Shown here one piece after another: positions 51,091 to 60,338 of a stretch of 64,000 nt of DNA. The stretch comes from JADJNW01 sp964526645. Lineage in GTDB: Bacteria; Bacteroidota; Bacteroidia; Chitinophagales; Saprospiraceae. The stretch spans positions 1-64,000 of the forward strand of contig CAZGJN010000007.1 in assembly GCA_964526645.1 (NCBI GenBank), written 5' to 3'. The notes below the pieces were generated by a model that worked only from the letters and a program-made list of their open reading frames with translations, ran no database searches and was not told the DNA's origin. How positions within the stretch are numbered: position 1 is the stretch's first letter; the number at the start of each line of letters is the position of its first letter. A program made the position numbers and the translations under genes.

Positions 51091-53406
51091 CTACTTGATT
51101 TTTTTAAGCTCTTTTTCTTTTTTATCAATTTCATTTTTGATTCGGCTGCGTTCTTCCGCCGAGGGTGTACGGAGCATTTGCTGCATCAGGCTGTCAATCT
51201 CTCTCCGCAGAACGGCTTTTTTAATTTGACTTTGGGCGTTTGATTTAGTGTACTTTGGCAAGCCAGAATTTTTAGCAGAAACGGTGAATAAAGGCAAATC
51301 AATGGCGACAAAGACCGAAAACCGGAAGGCATTTGCCCGATCAACAGTGATATCCTTGGCATCTACGATGTCGCGCAAGCGAGGCGTGAGCTGCGCACCC
51401 AGTCCCCACACCACGGGAGAGTTGCGGAAGCCATGGGTATAAAACAAACCGGGGGAAAGCAACTGTTCCAGCTTGATCGTAGGTAAATTGGACGAACTTA
51501 AATCTGCGTTATTATCCATTTGAAAACGATAGCTGATGATCGCTCCGATATCCAAAATAGACATAAAAATACCATTGGAAGTACCGCGCGTTTCGTAAGG
51601 GCTATTGCGTAGCAATTTCCTGGAGCCCCAGCTTATATCAATCCCAATTGGTACAAAAGGGGCCACTTGCAGCGCCCATTTGTCATTAATACCCGGAAAA
51701 TCCAGCCATTCAGCACCGCCGCTGCCACCTGCTAGCGCCGAAATAAACACACTGCTGGAAGAATAGCGCTTTACGCGATAGCTGCCTACAGGGAGGATCA
51801 CATCGTTCAGGATGGCGCGAATGCGATCCGCAGAATCCGCCGCTACCACATCCGCCGCCAAGGTCAGGTACTTTGTCAATCCTTTTGGCGACTCATACAA
51901 AGGGTTATTTTTATGCAGGGTTTCAATTACCTTCAAGGTTTTCAAAAAAGCCGTAGCGTATTCTTTGTTTTCTACACTCAAAGGTATCTGGAGCAACTCG
52001 CGTCCCACGGGCAGGTAATCTTTTTTAAATTCATTGCTACATATAAAACTTTTGGGATGAGCCAAGCAAACATAAGCGCTGATCTGCTCTACCACATTTG
52101 AAAACATAAAAGCATACTCGTAAAAGGCGCGTTCTCGGTCTTGTTCGGAGTTGCCCAAAACAGCCTGCGTTTGTGCGCCTGAGCCAGGTGTTTTATCCGT
52201 TCGAGTAGCGTTGATCAGCCGCAAATCGGCAATTTTATTTTCCAACTGATCCAGAAAAGCGATATTTTGGTAAATCAATTGGCGCAGCTGTACAAAATCC
52301 GGAGAACGCTCGCCATTTTGAAGCCGATTGGCGGTGATGCCCAGTTTTTGAAAAATGGACTTATTTTGTAAATAAAGCAGGCAAATAAAGTATTCTTGCT
52401 CCCGGCTCGTCAATTGCTTAAAATTATCCAGGCTAATCCATACGCGGCTGGGCGACACATCCTGCACGCTGAGCGATACCGCCTGCAACACTTGGATGGC
52501 ACATTTGAACGTATCCAGCGCATTTCGCAGGATGAGGCTTTCCGGCACGGCGTATTGCTCCGCCAAAGAAGTCATAATTACATTGGGATGTAAACCTTTG
52601 CTCAAGCTGGAAAAGGTGCTGTGGATAACGGCATAAACGTGGTAGGTGATTTGCTGCCTCAGGGGCTCCGGTATCAAAAACTGCTGGGCATTGCCATAAA
52701 AATCTTTTAAATCTTCTTCAAAAGCATTTTGCAGAGATTTACCAATGTTGATGGATACAATCTGATCGTAATCAGAAATGAGGGCATAAGTGCTTGGGAA
52801 AATGTCCTTGAGCCGGAAGGAATCTGCCTGGGTTTGATTCCAGCCCGATTCGTAAAAAACCAGGAATGGGCGCTCTTCAAATTCTTTTTTGAGGCGCGAC
52901 AAAAAGCTGAGTGTCAGTTCCGATTCAGCCCGGCTGAGCAGCAGGGTAGAGGTTGCATCTACCAGTTGGGTGTTGAGCTGAGCCCCCAGGCTACTGCCAA
53001 AAAGAACCTCAACCAAACTCGAAGCGATGTCTTCAATAGGACCCTGGGGCGCATTGTCCGCAATGTCATACACATTGCTTTTTTTGCGTTCGTAGCGCAC
53101 CCGCCCGCCCCGATCTACTTCTACCCGGTATTGTAATTTTAAATTTTGTAACCGAGTGATGATTTGTACATCAAACTTGGGCTTATCTTCCACGATGTAC
53201 TGAAAAGGATTGACAACAAAGGCTTTGAGGTTGCGCCAGTCGTCTCTATCTGCCTGGAGCGTCAGCAGGTCTTTATAGAGATCGAGGGTGTCAATTTCGT
53301 ACAAATCAAGCGTATAAAGATTTTTGGAATCATAGTAGGCATTTTGGGAATGAAGGGCGGTACTCAGGCAAAAGATGGCGGTAAGAGCGAATACGAAATT
53401 TTTCAT
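51091..53406 (-). CDS. Large secreted protein of unknown function with barrel-like C-terminal region
   Basis: A 771-residue protein with signal peptide MKNFVFALTAIFCLSTALHSQ. The first ~530 residues are mostly helical and not recognised. Residues ~545-710 look like membrane strands (VFISALAGGSGGAEWLDFPG, WALQVAPFVPIGIDISWG, FMSILDIGAIISYRFQM, VVWGLGAQLTPRL, FRFSVFVAIDLPLF), suggesting an outer-membrane barrel tail. The C-terminus is a charged coiled coil (RREIDSLMQQMLRTPSAEERSRIKNEIDKKEKELKK). It may insert into the outer membrane with a periplasmic helical domain; function unknown. Confidence 0.6.
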   Translation of the reverse strand: MKNFVFALTAIFCLSTALHSQNAYYDSKNLYTLDLYEIDTLDLYKDLLTLQADRDDWRNLKAFVVNPFQYIVEDKPKFDVQIITRLQNLKLQYRVEVDRGGRVRYERKKSNVYDIADNAPQGPIEDIASSLVEVLFGSSLGAQLNTQLVDATSTLLLSRAESELTLSFLSRLKKEFEERPFLVFYESGWNQTQADSFRLKDIFPSTYALISDYDQIVSINIGKSLQNAFEEDLKDFYGNAQQFLIPEPLRQQITYHVYAVIHSTFSSLSKGLHPNVIMTSLAEQYAVPESLILRNALDTFKCAIQVLQAVSLSVQDVSPSRVWISLDNFKQLTSREQEYFICLLYLQNKSIFQKLGITANRLQNGERSPDFVQLRQLIYQNIAFLDQLENKIADLRLINATRTDKTPGSGAQTQAVLGNSEQDRERAFYEYAFMFSNVVEQISAYVCLAHPKSFICSNEFKKDYLPVGRELLQIPLSVENKEYATAFLKTLKVIETLHKNNPLYESPKGLTKYLTLAADVVAADSADRIRAILNDVILPVGSYRVKRYSSSSVFISALAGGSGGAEWLDFPGINDKWALQVAPFVPIGIDISWGSRKLLRNSPYETRGTSNGIFMSILDIGAIISYRFQMDNNADLSSSNLPTIKLEQLLSPGLFYTHGFRNSPVVWGLGAQLTPRLRDIVDAKDITVDRANAFRFSVFVAIDLPLFTVSAKNSGLPKYTKSNAQSQIKKAVLRREIDSLMQQMLRTPSAEERSRIKNEIDKKEKELKKIK

Positions 53407-53731
53407 AGATTGTTTTTTTCACCTTCAGCAATGGACTTTTAGGCTGTGTTTGTCCTGCTACAAAGATGCGCAATTGAAGCGAGAAATGTAGAATGCAAAG
53501 GGAAGAAATTGATAAATTCTATCGGAGTCTTTGGCTGAAAATAAAAAAGGCGCAAGCAGCGCGAGACTTGCACCGAGTTTTTTTTACTTGAATAATTAGC
53601 AAGTTAAGCACGACTTGTTCCGATGATTGTCAGGATCGAGAAAAGTAGCACTAAACTGCCTTCTATTTTTTAATTAAAATGTTGTAATAGACTGACAATT
53701 AAATATTTAGAATTATTTGTTTGTGCTTTTG
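53407..53731. other. Intergenic region with a bidirectional terminator
   Basis: 325 bases between two minus-strand genes. It contains the hairpin at 53543-53574 that should end the GLPGLI transcript; no protein-like frame was seen in the rest, which must also hold the promoter of the gene at 51091. Confidence 0.5.
53543..53574. terminator. Bidirectional intrinsic terminator
   Basis: GGCGCAAG (53549-53556) pairs with CTTGCACC (53567-53574) with one wobble. On the minus strand it is followed by T6 plus more T, and on the plus strand by a T8 run after GAG. Confidence 0.65.
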
Positions 53732-54466
53732 CTATTCATTTCGGATGATCATTCTTTGCCCGCCCATTTGTTTCATCTGCTCCTCCACCATTTTTCGGAA
53801 ATCTTCTTCTGTGATTTCTTTTCCCTTGCTTGGGGCAGTTAGTTCTCCTTTTTTCAAGGGGCGACCCTCTATCTTTAGCGCCGTATATACCACTTCGCCA
53901 TCGTTGATGTCCACTTTTAAAATCATGCCAGGCAGCGCGCCAAAATTGTCGGGGCCGGCAGCCACCGGAATATCTGGGGTAAACCAAGCCGCGATATTGC
54001 GCGCTTCCCCCCGCAGGGAGTCCGTCATAGTGGCTTTTATACAAGCATAACCACTGACATCAGCGGTTTCGCTCGTTACTTTCCAGGGGGTTTGAGCCAT
54101 TTCGCCTTTGATCAGATATTTTTTACCCATAAATTCACGCAATTCTACTTTTTGCCCAATTTGGAAATTTTTATATATTTCACTTTGCGGACGACGGAAA
54201 CGAAGCGTTGCGCCACCTCCAGAAATCTCGGTTTCGTCCTCTTCCTCTTCTTCGTAATTTTTATAAAAAGACTCGTTCGAATTGAACACAAGCTGGGTTT
54301 TATTGATCTGAAATTCGGGAATCATAGCCCGCATGTCTTGTCCGTTTACATTAACTGCCCGGCGGTGCATGTTTATTTTTTGTTCATAAAGGATAACCCC
54401 TTCTTTGAGTTGATCCATACTCATGTAGGTGATTGCCAGTGCAAGGAGCACAAAAACTTGTTTCAT
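53732..54466 (-). CDS. GLPGLI family protein
   Basis: A 244-residue protein of the GLPGLI family, frequent in Bacteroidota and named for a conserved motif, here GALPGMILKV, in AAWFTPDIPVAAGPDNFG. Such proteins have a signal-like N-terminus (MKQVFVLLALAITYMS) and are thought to be exported; no activity is established that I can name. An acidic run (YEEEEEDE) and a Met/Gln-rich tail are unusual details. It lies upstream of, and divergent from, the histidine kinase at 54728. Confidence 0.85.
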   Translation of the reverse strand: MKQVFVLLALAITYMSMDQLKEGVILYEQKINMHRRAVNVNGQDMRAMIPEFQINKTQLVFNSNESFYKNYEEEEEDETEISGGGATLRFRRPQSEIYKNFQIGQKVELREFMGKKYLIKGEMAQTPWKVTSETADVSGYACIKATMTDSLRGEARNIAAWFTPDIPVAAGPDNFGALPGMILKVDINDGEVVYTALKIEGRPLKKGELTAPSKGKEITEEDFRKMVEEQMKQMGGQRMIIRNE

Positions 54467-54627
54467 ATTGTTTGATTTTTTTTAGCAAAACTATTGGGCA
54501 TTTTGCATAAATGGCGTTAATCATCATTGAATTAAGGTTAATTAAGGTTAAAAGATAAAACATATTGATACAGAAGGATGTAAATTTGTGACTGGTTTCG
54601 TTATAGCGGTAAAGCAAAATATAAGCG

Positions 54628-54646
54628 AATGTGCTGAGTTGCCAAT
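54628..54646 (-). repeat. Dispersed intergenic repeat core, reverse copy
   Basis: The minus strand reads ATTGGCAACTCAGCACATT, two bases from the copy at 38451-38468. It lies in the promoter region of the two-component system. Confidence 0.45.
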
Positions 54647-54727
54647 ATGCTGTGACTGTGATACGATTATAAAAAGGTGTCAAGCAGGGTTTTAAAATCC
54701 TTAAAAAGATGCGAGCACAGGGCATTT

Positions 54728-56326
54728 ATGAAGCAATTGAATAAACATACGATCTCACTCCTACTTATCATTAGCAGTATTGCCCTGCTGGTAGTATTTC
54801 AGTTTTTTTGGCTACAGAAAGTTTATCAAGAGCAGCGTACCTGGCTACAAAAGGAGGTCAATAATCTTTTTCGGGATGCTATTGCAAACCTCCAGGATTC
54901 GATTATCCAAAGTAAGTTTATTTATAGCAAGGATAGTTGCGAGAATTTGGCGTTTCGATTTGACTCAGCGATGCCTCAACGAGATGTGGATTTGCAAGGG
55001 ACAGAAGCGTCTATGGTTTTATTGCAAAACGACACATCCTTCATGCGCATGCCGATGACCACTGGCGATTCCCTACCAAAAACGGATGGTAAAATCAACT
55101 TGACGATAAGTGCTAAAAGTAATGACGGTGGCACTATTCGGATGAGAAGTAGCTTGGAGCATTTTCCCAATCGGGCAAGGGCGTTTTTGTCAGCCATAAA
55201 AGCCGATAGTATTCGCACGATTTATGTGAGTAAGGCGCTGCGCCAGGTCATCCTGAATGTGGGGCATCCGAATGGCAATCAAGATTTTGTACTCAAACTG
55301 GGCGAAGATTCCCTGTCTGTCAGTTCGGTTCAGCAGGCTTTTGCCAAAAGCTTAAAAACAGCCGCATTGCCTGTTGCTTTCCAACTTGAAAAGTGGCAAA
55401 TACCGCATCAAGGGGATACCTTTAGTGCAAAAGAATTGGTAGTGGGGCCGGTGCCTGCGGGCTTTCCACCGCGGGAAGTATTTGCCGCTACGCTCAGCCA
55501 TTATGAAAATTACTTATTCAGGAAGATGATCCCCCAAGTGTTGTTTTCTATTTTTTTGGTGGGGATTACAGCAATAGCATTCTGGCTGGTGCACCGCAGT
55601 TTGCGTCAACAACAGCGGCTGACGCAACTGAAAAATGATTTTATCAGCAATGTCACGCATGAGTTGAAAACGCCCATCGCCACGGTGAGTGTTGCCATCG
55701 AAGCTCTCAGCAGCTTTAATGCCCTTGAGAATCCTCAGCTAACAAAAGAATACTTGGATATTTCTAAAAATGAATTGGATCGGCTGGGTATCTTGGTGGA
55801 TAAGGTGCTGAAAATGTCTATTTTTGAACAACAAGAGCCCGAACTTCGGCTGGAGGTTTTTGATCTGAAAGGAATGATTCATCAGATTTTGGCATCCATG
55901 AAGCTTCAATTTGAAAAATATGGAGCGCAGGTTCATTTTGATACCCGAGGTGAAGATTTTACAATTCAGGCCGATCAAACGCATTTGACCAGTGTGCTTT
56001 ACAATCTGATAGATAATGCGTTGAAATACAGTAGGGAAAATCCGGAGATCAATATTTGGCTGGAGCAACAAAATGACCAACTACACTTGGCTGTGGCAGA
56101 TAAGGGCATCGGCATTTCGCCGGAATACAAGGATCGAATTTTTGACAAGTTCTTCAGAGTGCCTACCGGCGATATTCATAATGTGAAAGGACATGGATTG
56201 GGTTTGAATTATGTGGCAAGCGTTGTGCGCAAACACGGCGGCAGGATAGAAGTCGCCAGTGAGCCATCTGCGGGAAGCTGTTTTACGGTATATTTGCCAA
56301 AGCAAATGCTTCTGCTCACAAATTAA
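54728..56326 (+). CDS. Sensor histidine kinase
   Basis: A 533-residue inner-membrane kinase. The ATG at 54728 is used; a GTG at 54677 only adds unlikely residues. TM1 (~10-30), a periplasmic sensor region (~31-265) of no clear family, TM2 (~268-290), a HisKA domain with phospho-acceptor His311 (SNVTHELKTPIATV), and an HATPase domain with N-box (LYNLIDNALKYS), DKGIGISPEYKDRIF and GHGLGLNYV. It phosphorylates the OmpR-type regulator encoded 14 bases downstream. Signal unknown. Confidence 0.93.
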   Translation: MKQLNKHTISLLLIISSIALLVVFQFFWLQKVYQEQRTWLQKEVNNLFRDAIANLQDSIIQSKFIYSKDSCENLAFRFDSAMPQRDVDLQGTEASMVLLQNDTSFMRMPMTTGDSLPKTDGKINLTISAKSNDGGTIRMRSSLEHFPNRARAFLSAIKADSIRTIYVSKALRQVILNVGHPNGNQDFVLKLGEDSLSVSSVQQAFAKSLKTAALPVAFQLEKWQIPHQGDTFSAKELVVGPVPAGFPPREVFAATLSHYENYLFRKMIPQVLFSIFLVGITAIAFWLVHRSLRQQQRLTQLKNDFISNVTHELKTPIATVSVAIEALSSFNALENPQLTKEYLDISKNELDRLGILVDKVLKMSIFEQQEPELRLEVFDLKGMIHQILASMKLQFEKYGAQVHFDTRGEDFTIQADQTHLTSVLYNLIDNALKYSRENPEINIWLEQQNDQLHLAVADKGIGISPEYKDRIFDKFFRVPTGDIHNVKGHGLGLNYVASVVRKHGGRIEVASEPSAGSCFTVYLPKQMLLLTN

Positions 56327-56339
56327 AATGAAGCCTTGA

Positions 56340-57032
56340 ATGATAAAAGTTTTGTACCTCGAAGACGAACCCTTTCTTGGCAGAATTGTAAAAGAAAGCC
56401 TGGAGAGCCGCAATTTTGAAGTGAAGATGGTCGCGGATGGGCAAAGGGTTTTGTCTGTATTCGAGCAATTTCTACCGGATGTTTGTGTGCTTGACATTAT
56501 GCTGCCCCAAAAGGATGGTTATGCCGTGGCTACCGAAATCCGGCGCATCAATGCTGGCATTCCCATTATTTTTTTGACGGCAAAAACACAAACCGAAGAC
56601 GTACTCAAAGGCTTTCAAGTGGGTGGAAATGATTATATTCGCAAGCCTTTTAGCATGGAAGAACTCATTGTGAGAATACGGAACCTCCTTCACCTTTCGG
56701 GCAATGGCAATACCTCCACACAAATGGCTCAGAAAGAAGCGATTCAAATTGGACAGTATGAGTTTTCTCCGCTCCGGTACGAACTAAAAATAGCTGCGCT
56801 CGTCCGCAAGCTTTCTCACCGCGAAGCCGAACTGCTCACCATCCTTGCCGAAAACCGCAATCTGGTGATCAATCGGAGGGATATTTTGAATCAGATTTGG
56901 GGGGATGACTCTATTTTCAACTCTCGCAACCTGGACGTTTACATTACCAAGCTTCGAGAATATCTGCGCGCTGACCCATCTATTGAAATCCTTACTATCA
57001 AAGGGGTTGGTTATCGTTTCGTCGTTGAATGA
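56340..57032 (+). CDS. OmpR/PhoB-type response regulator
   Basis: A 230-residue regulator. The receiver has Asp52 (LDIMLPQKDG), an acidic start (LYLEDEPF) and Lys102 (RKPF); the winged-helix DNA-binding domain (~135-230) has the LSHREAELLTILAENRN recognition region and ends in TIKGVGYRFV. It resembles the RprY-like group of Bacteroidota. It forms a two-gene operon with the kinase at 54728. Confidence 0.93.
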   Translation: MIKVLYLEDEPFLGRIVKESLESRNFEVKMVADGQRVLSVFEQFLPDVCVLDIMLPQKDGYAVATEIRRINAGIPIIFLTAKTQTEDVLKGFQVGGNDYIRKPFSMEELIVRIRNLLHLSGNGNTSTQMAQKEAIQIGQYEFSPLRYELKIAALVRKLSHREAELLTILAENRNLVINRRDILNQIWGDDSIFNSRNLDVYITKLREYLRADPSIEILTIKGVGYRFVVE

Positions 57033-57158
57033 GCGGCGGGGTGATGCAATCTCGCTTTTGAAGAGGCAAAACGCACTTTCACTGATTTTGTCCTTGCCTT
57101 TTATTCGATTTAACTTTCTCTTTACAACAGCTTTCTTATTTTGGCAAAAAATACCTTT

Positions 57159-58205
57159 ATGTTTCGCCTTATCTGCATTTGCCTAATTTGTTTCCTTTTT
57201 GCCTGCAAAACAAAAGCGCCTGTGGGTACTTTTGAGCGCCAAGCTTTGCCCAGTGGTAGTGCTTTGCAAACAATTGCTTTCGGCTCCTGTAATCGCCAGA
57301 ACCTGCCGCAAGATTATTGGCAGGATATCGTGAAAATACAACCCAACCTCTGGATTTGGCTGGGGGATAATATCTATGCCGATACAGAAGATATGCAAAA
57401 AATGCAACAAATGTATCAGCAACAAAAACAGAATGAATGGTATCAGCAATTGCTGGCTGCCTGTCCGGTTATTGGTATCTGGGATGATCATGATTACGGT
57501 GTGAATGACGGAGACAAAAATTATCCTAAAAAAGTAGAAAGCAAGGCGCTCCTGCTTGACTTCCTCGATGTGCCCGCCGATGCAGCCGTGAGAAAACGCG
57601 AAGGGGCCTATCAGTCTTATACTTTTGGCGAAAAAGGCAAAAAAATAAAGGTAATCTTATTGGATGCGCGCTACTTCCGCGATGAACTCCAGAAAGGAGA
57701 AGGTGATAATACCCAGCGTTATCTTCCTAACCCAAACGGAGATATACTCGGCGAAGCGCAATGGAAGTGGTTGGAAGCAGAATTGACCAAAAGCGACGCG
57801 CAAATTCACCTGATTGCCTCGGGCATACAAGTTATTTCTGAAGAACATCCTTATGAGAAATGGTCAAATTTTCCGGCAGCTCGGCAGCGCCTGCTTGATT
57901 TAATCGCCAAAACCCAGCCCTCAAAGGCTATTCTCCTGAGTGGGGATCGCCACACGGCGGAAATTTCCAAAATAGAATTGCCTGGACTGAGTTATCCGCT
58001 ATATGATGTCACTGCCAGCGGACTTACGCATGCCTACACCGGCGCGAATGCCAATAATGAACCCAACAAGTTTAGAATTGGTCAAAAAGTGAATGATAAA
58101 AATTTTGGTGTACTAAAAATTGATTGGTCAGACAAAACGCCGCAGGTCATTGCTGAAATCAGAGGTTTTGGGGATCGGCTTTATTTTTCACACCCATTGA
58201 AGTGA
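57159..58205 (+). CDS. PhoD-like phosphatase lipoprotein
   Basis: A 348-residue metallophosphatase. The ATG at 57159 gives a lipoprotein signal (MFRLICICLICFLFAC) with lipobox LFAC, so it is probably lipid-anchored. PhoD signature motifs are FGSCNRQNLP, WLGDNIYADTEDMQKM, WDDHDYGVNDGDKNYP, LDARYFRDEL and GDRHTAEISK, which carry the metal-binding Asp, Asn and His residues. It would hydrolyse phosphodiesters or phosphomonoesters in the periplasm. The last 18 bases overlap the convergent gene at 58188. Confidence 0.9.
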   Translation: MFRLICICLICFLFACKTKAPVGTFERQALPSGSALQTIAFGSCNRQNLPQDYWQDIVKIQPNLWIWLGDNIYADTEDMQKMQQMYQQQKQNEWYQQLLAACPVIGIWDDHDYGVNDGDKNYPKKVESKALLLDFLDVPADAAVRKREGAYQSYTFGEKGKKIKVILLDARYFRDELQKGEGDNTQRYLPNPNGDILGEAQWKWLEAELTKSDAQIHLIASGIQVISEEHPYEKWSNFPAARQRLLDLIAKTQPSKAILLSGDRHTAEISKIELPGLSYPLYDVTASGLTHAYTGANANNEPNKFRIGQKVNDKNFGVLKIDWSDKTPQVIAEIRGFGDRLYFSHPLK

Positions 58206-58649
58206 CGTTTTTTGCTCAACTACCAAGCCAATATCACTTCCATACAAGCAGACATTTGGGCAAACTTTCCACTTGTTCTGGCTGCTGTATTTGTAAAAAA
58301 GCGGCTTCCGATGGTTGTAAAATGATAAAAATAAGTACTCATAATACATTGTGATAAAAATAAATAATAGAATAATTAACCCTTTGTGAAATTTCCAAGC
58401 TTGGGAATCAAGCCAGCGCCTAAAAACCAGCTGTAGCAACCAAAAAACAATAATCGCCGTGAAGGAAATAACAATGCCATAACCCGCCAGCAGCGCCAGC
58501 TTACCAGAATGCCCAAAGCTATAAGTGCCAAAAGGCTGGAACATCGCCAGGATCAGAAATACAGAAAACCCCAATAGCATAGCCCCTATGTAAAAATGCT
58601 TCAAAGGCGTTTTCGGGATAGGCTTGTTAAAAACATTTCGATTCATCAT
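58188..58649 (-). pseudogene. Truncated LytTR-associated membrane protein
   Basis: The N-terminal ~110 residues match the membrane part found in front of LytTR transcription factors in Bacteroidota: PKTPLKHFYIGAMLLGFSVFLILAMFQPFG, with the hallmark QPFG, LLAGYGIVISFTAIIVFWLL and further spans. The usual LytTR DNA-binding domain is absent; the last ~40 residues (HRKPLFYKYSSQNKWKVCPNVC) look unrelated, and the frame ends within the PhoD-like gene on the other strand. The start could be 58649 or 58646. It is likely a truncated relic, though a short membrane protein cannot be excluded. Confidence 0.55.
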
Positions 58650-58910
58650 CGCGCAACCCTTTTCGGGCACCAAAATACAAATTGAATGCGAATGTAGGAA
58701 TTTTGTAAAATTTGACCCGATCGTTGGGAAATCTATATGACTATGCGAACTTTGTGTTTCTATTTTTTTTGGTTCAAAGATGGGGCTTCATTTGCCGAAA
58801 GGGCTTCAAAACATAAAAAATTCACTGAAATTTCAGGGATTTTGTGCTTTCGGAGCTAATTTCAGCAACATGATTTTTATTTTTTAACGAATTCTAATCA
58901 TCATAATTTA

Positions 58911-60158
58911 ATGACAATGAATCGCTACAAACTGCTCTTTTTTATCCTGTTTGCTTTTGCTGCGGAGACCTTGTTGGCCCAAAAAAATAAGGCAGATGCT
59001 TTACAAGACCTGCGGGTGGACGTGGTGTATCTGGCCAGTGATATGCTGGAAGGGCGTGAAACCGGTACGGAAGGTGAAAAACTGGCAGCGCAATACATCG
59101 CTGCTCGTTTTGCTAAAATGGGGCTCAAACCGGCAGGTATCAATAACACCTGGTACCAAAGTTTTGATTTTAAACATAATACGAATCCGCACGCCATTAA
59201 TGGCGGCGAAGATCGCACAGGCAAAAATGTGCTTGGCTATCTGGATAATGGTGCAAAAACAACCGTGGTGATCGGCGCACACTATGATCACCTGGGGCAT
59301 GGGGGCTTCAGTTCGCTTGCTGCTAATGATCATTCTGTTCACAATGGCGCAGATGATAATGCCAGTGGAATCGCAGCTTTGCTTCACATCGCCGAATACT
59401 TGAAAATGTCTGGCAGCGCAAAAAATAACAATTATTTATTTATGGGCTTTTCTGGGGAAGAACTGGGCTTGGTGGGATCGAAGTTTTTTGTCGAACATGC
59501 TACCATTGATTTGGCAACAGTGAATTACATGATAAATATGGATATGGTAGGGCGTTTGAATGCCGATAAAGTACTCTCCATCAATGGAGTAGGTACTTCT
59601 CCACTTTGGAAGGAGACCTTAGAAAAAATCAAAATCGGCGGTATTCAAATCGTCACAACAGAATCCGGCGTGGGACCTTCTGATCATACCTCCTTTTATT
59701 TTGCTGATAAGCCAGTATTGCACTTTTTTACGGGGCAACACACGGACTACCACAAGCCAGGTGATGATTCTGAAAAAGTCAATTATGAGGGGCTGCTCGA
59801 TGTGAGCAATTTTATCATAGCTTTGATTGAAGGCTTGGATACCAAAGGCAAGCTCCCATTTACTAAAACGAAAGATGAAAATCAGAACCGACGAGCGGCA
59901 GAATTCAAAGTAACACTTGGTGTGATGCCCGATTATGTGCACAATGGCGAAGGTATGCGGATTGACGGTGTGATTGATGGTCGGCCAGGAGCGAAAGCAG
60001 GCTTGCAAAAGGGCGATATTATCTTGCAAATAGGCGAATACCCCGTAAAAGATATTTATGGTTATATGGAGGGCTTGAGTAAATTCAAAGCTGGAGATAA
60101 GACGAAAGTGAAACTAAAACGCGCCGCACAACTCATGGAAGTGGAGGTCGAGTTTTAA
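58911..60158 (+). CDS. M28 family metallopeptidase with PDZ domain
   Basis: A 415-residue secreted aminopeptidase-like enzyme. Signal peptide MTMNRYKLLFFILFAFAAETLLAQ. The di-zinc site is visible: GAHYDHLG (His124, Asp126), NGADDNASG (Asp148/149), GEELGLVGS (Glu pair near residue 182), NMDMVGR, and the last His in FTGQHTDYH. Residues ~330-415 form a PDZ domain (GVMPDYVHNGEGMRIDGVIDGRPGAKAGLQKGDI, summarised by PGAKAGLQKGDIIL), which may present substrates or localise the enzyme. No C-terminal sorting domain. Confidence 0.93.
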   Translation: MTMNRYKLLFFILFAFAAETLLAQKNKADALQDLRVDVVYLASDMLEGRETGTEGEKLAAQYIAARFAKMGLKPAGINNTWYQSFDFKHNTNPHAINGGEDRTGKNVLGYLDNGAKTTVVIGAHYDHLGHGGFSSLAANDHSVHNGADDNASGIAALLHIAEYLKMSGSAKNNNYLFMGFSGEELGLVGSKFFVEHATIDLATVNYMINMDMVGRLNADKVLSINGVGTSPLWKETLEKIKIGGIQIVTTESGVGPSDHTSFYFADKPVLHFFTGQHTDYHKPGDDSEKVNYEGLLDVSNFIIALIEGLDTKGKLPFTKTKDENQNRRAAEFKVTLGVMPDYVHNGEGMRIDGVIDGRPGAKAGLQKGDIILQIGEYPVKDIYGYMEGLSKFKAGDKTKVKLKRAAQLMEVEVEF

Positions 60159-60338
60159 AGTCTTTGGGGGGCTGCATTGGCGTGCTGAAAAAAAATCCTT
60201 TTTGAGCGGGCAGGGAATTGCTACCAACAGTGGGGACTCTCTTTGTGTCGTTGGGGTGAATTTCTTTGCAAAAAAAATGTCCTATCCCTTTTAGGATATA
60301 AAATTTTCTATATCTTGACTTCCTAAAATAGTACCCTA

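Noticed and set aside
53543..53574. Hairpin as the terminator of the 51091 gene
   Set aside because: That gene is transcribed away from it (minus strand, lower coordinates), so the hairpin more likely ends the GLPGLI gene at 53732.
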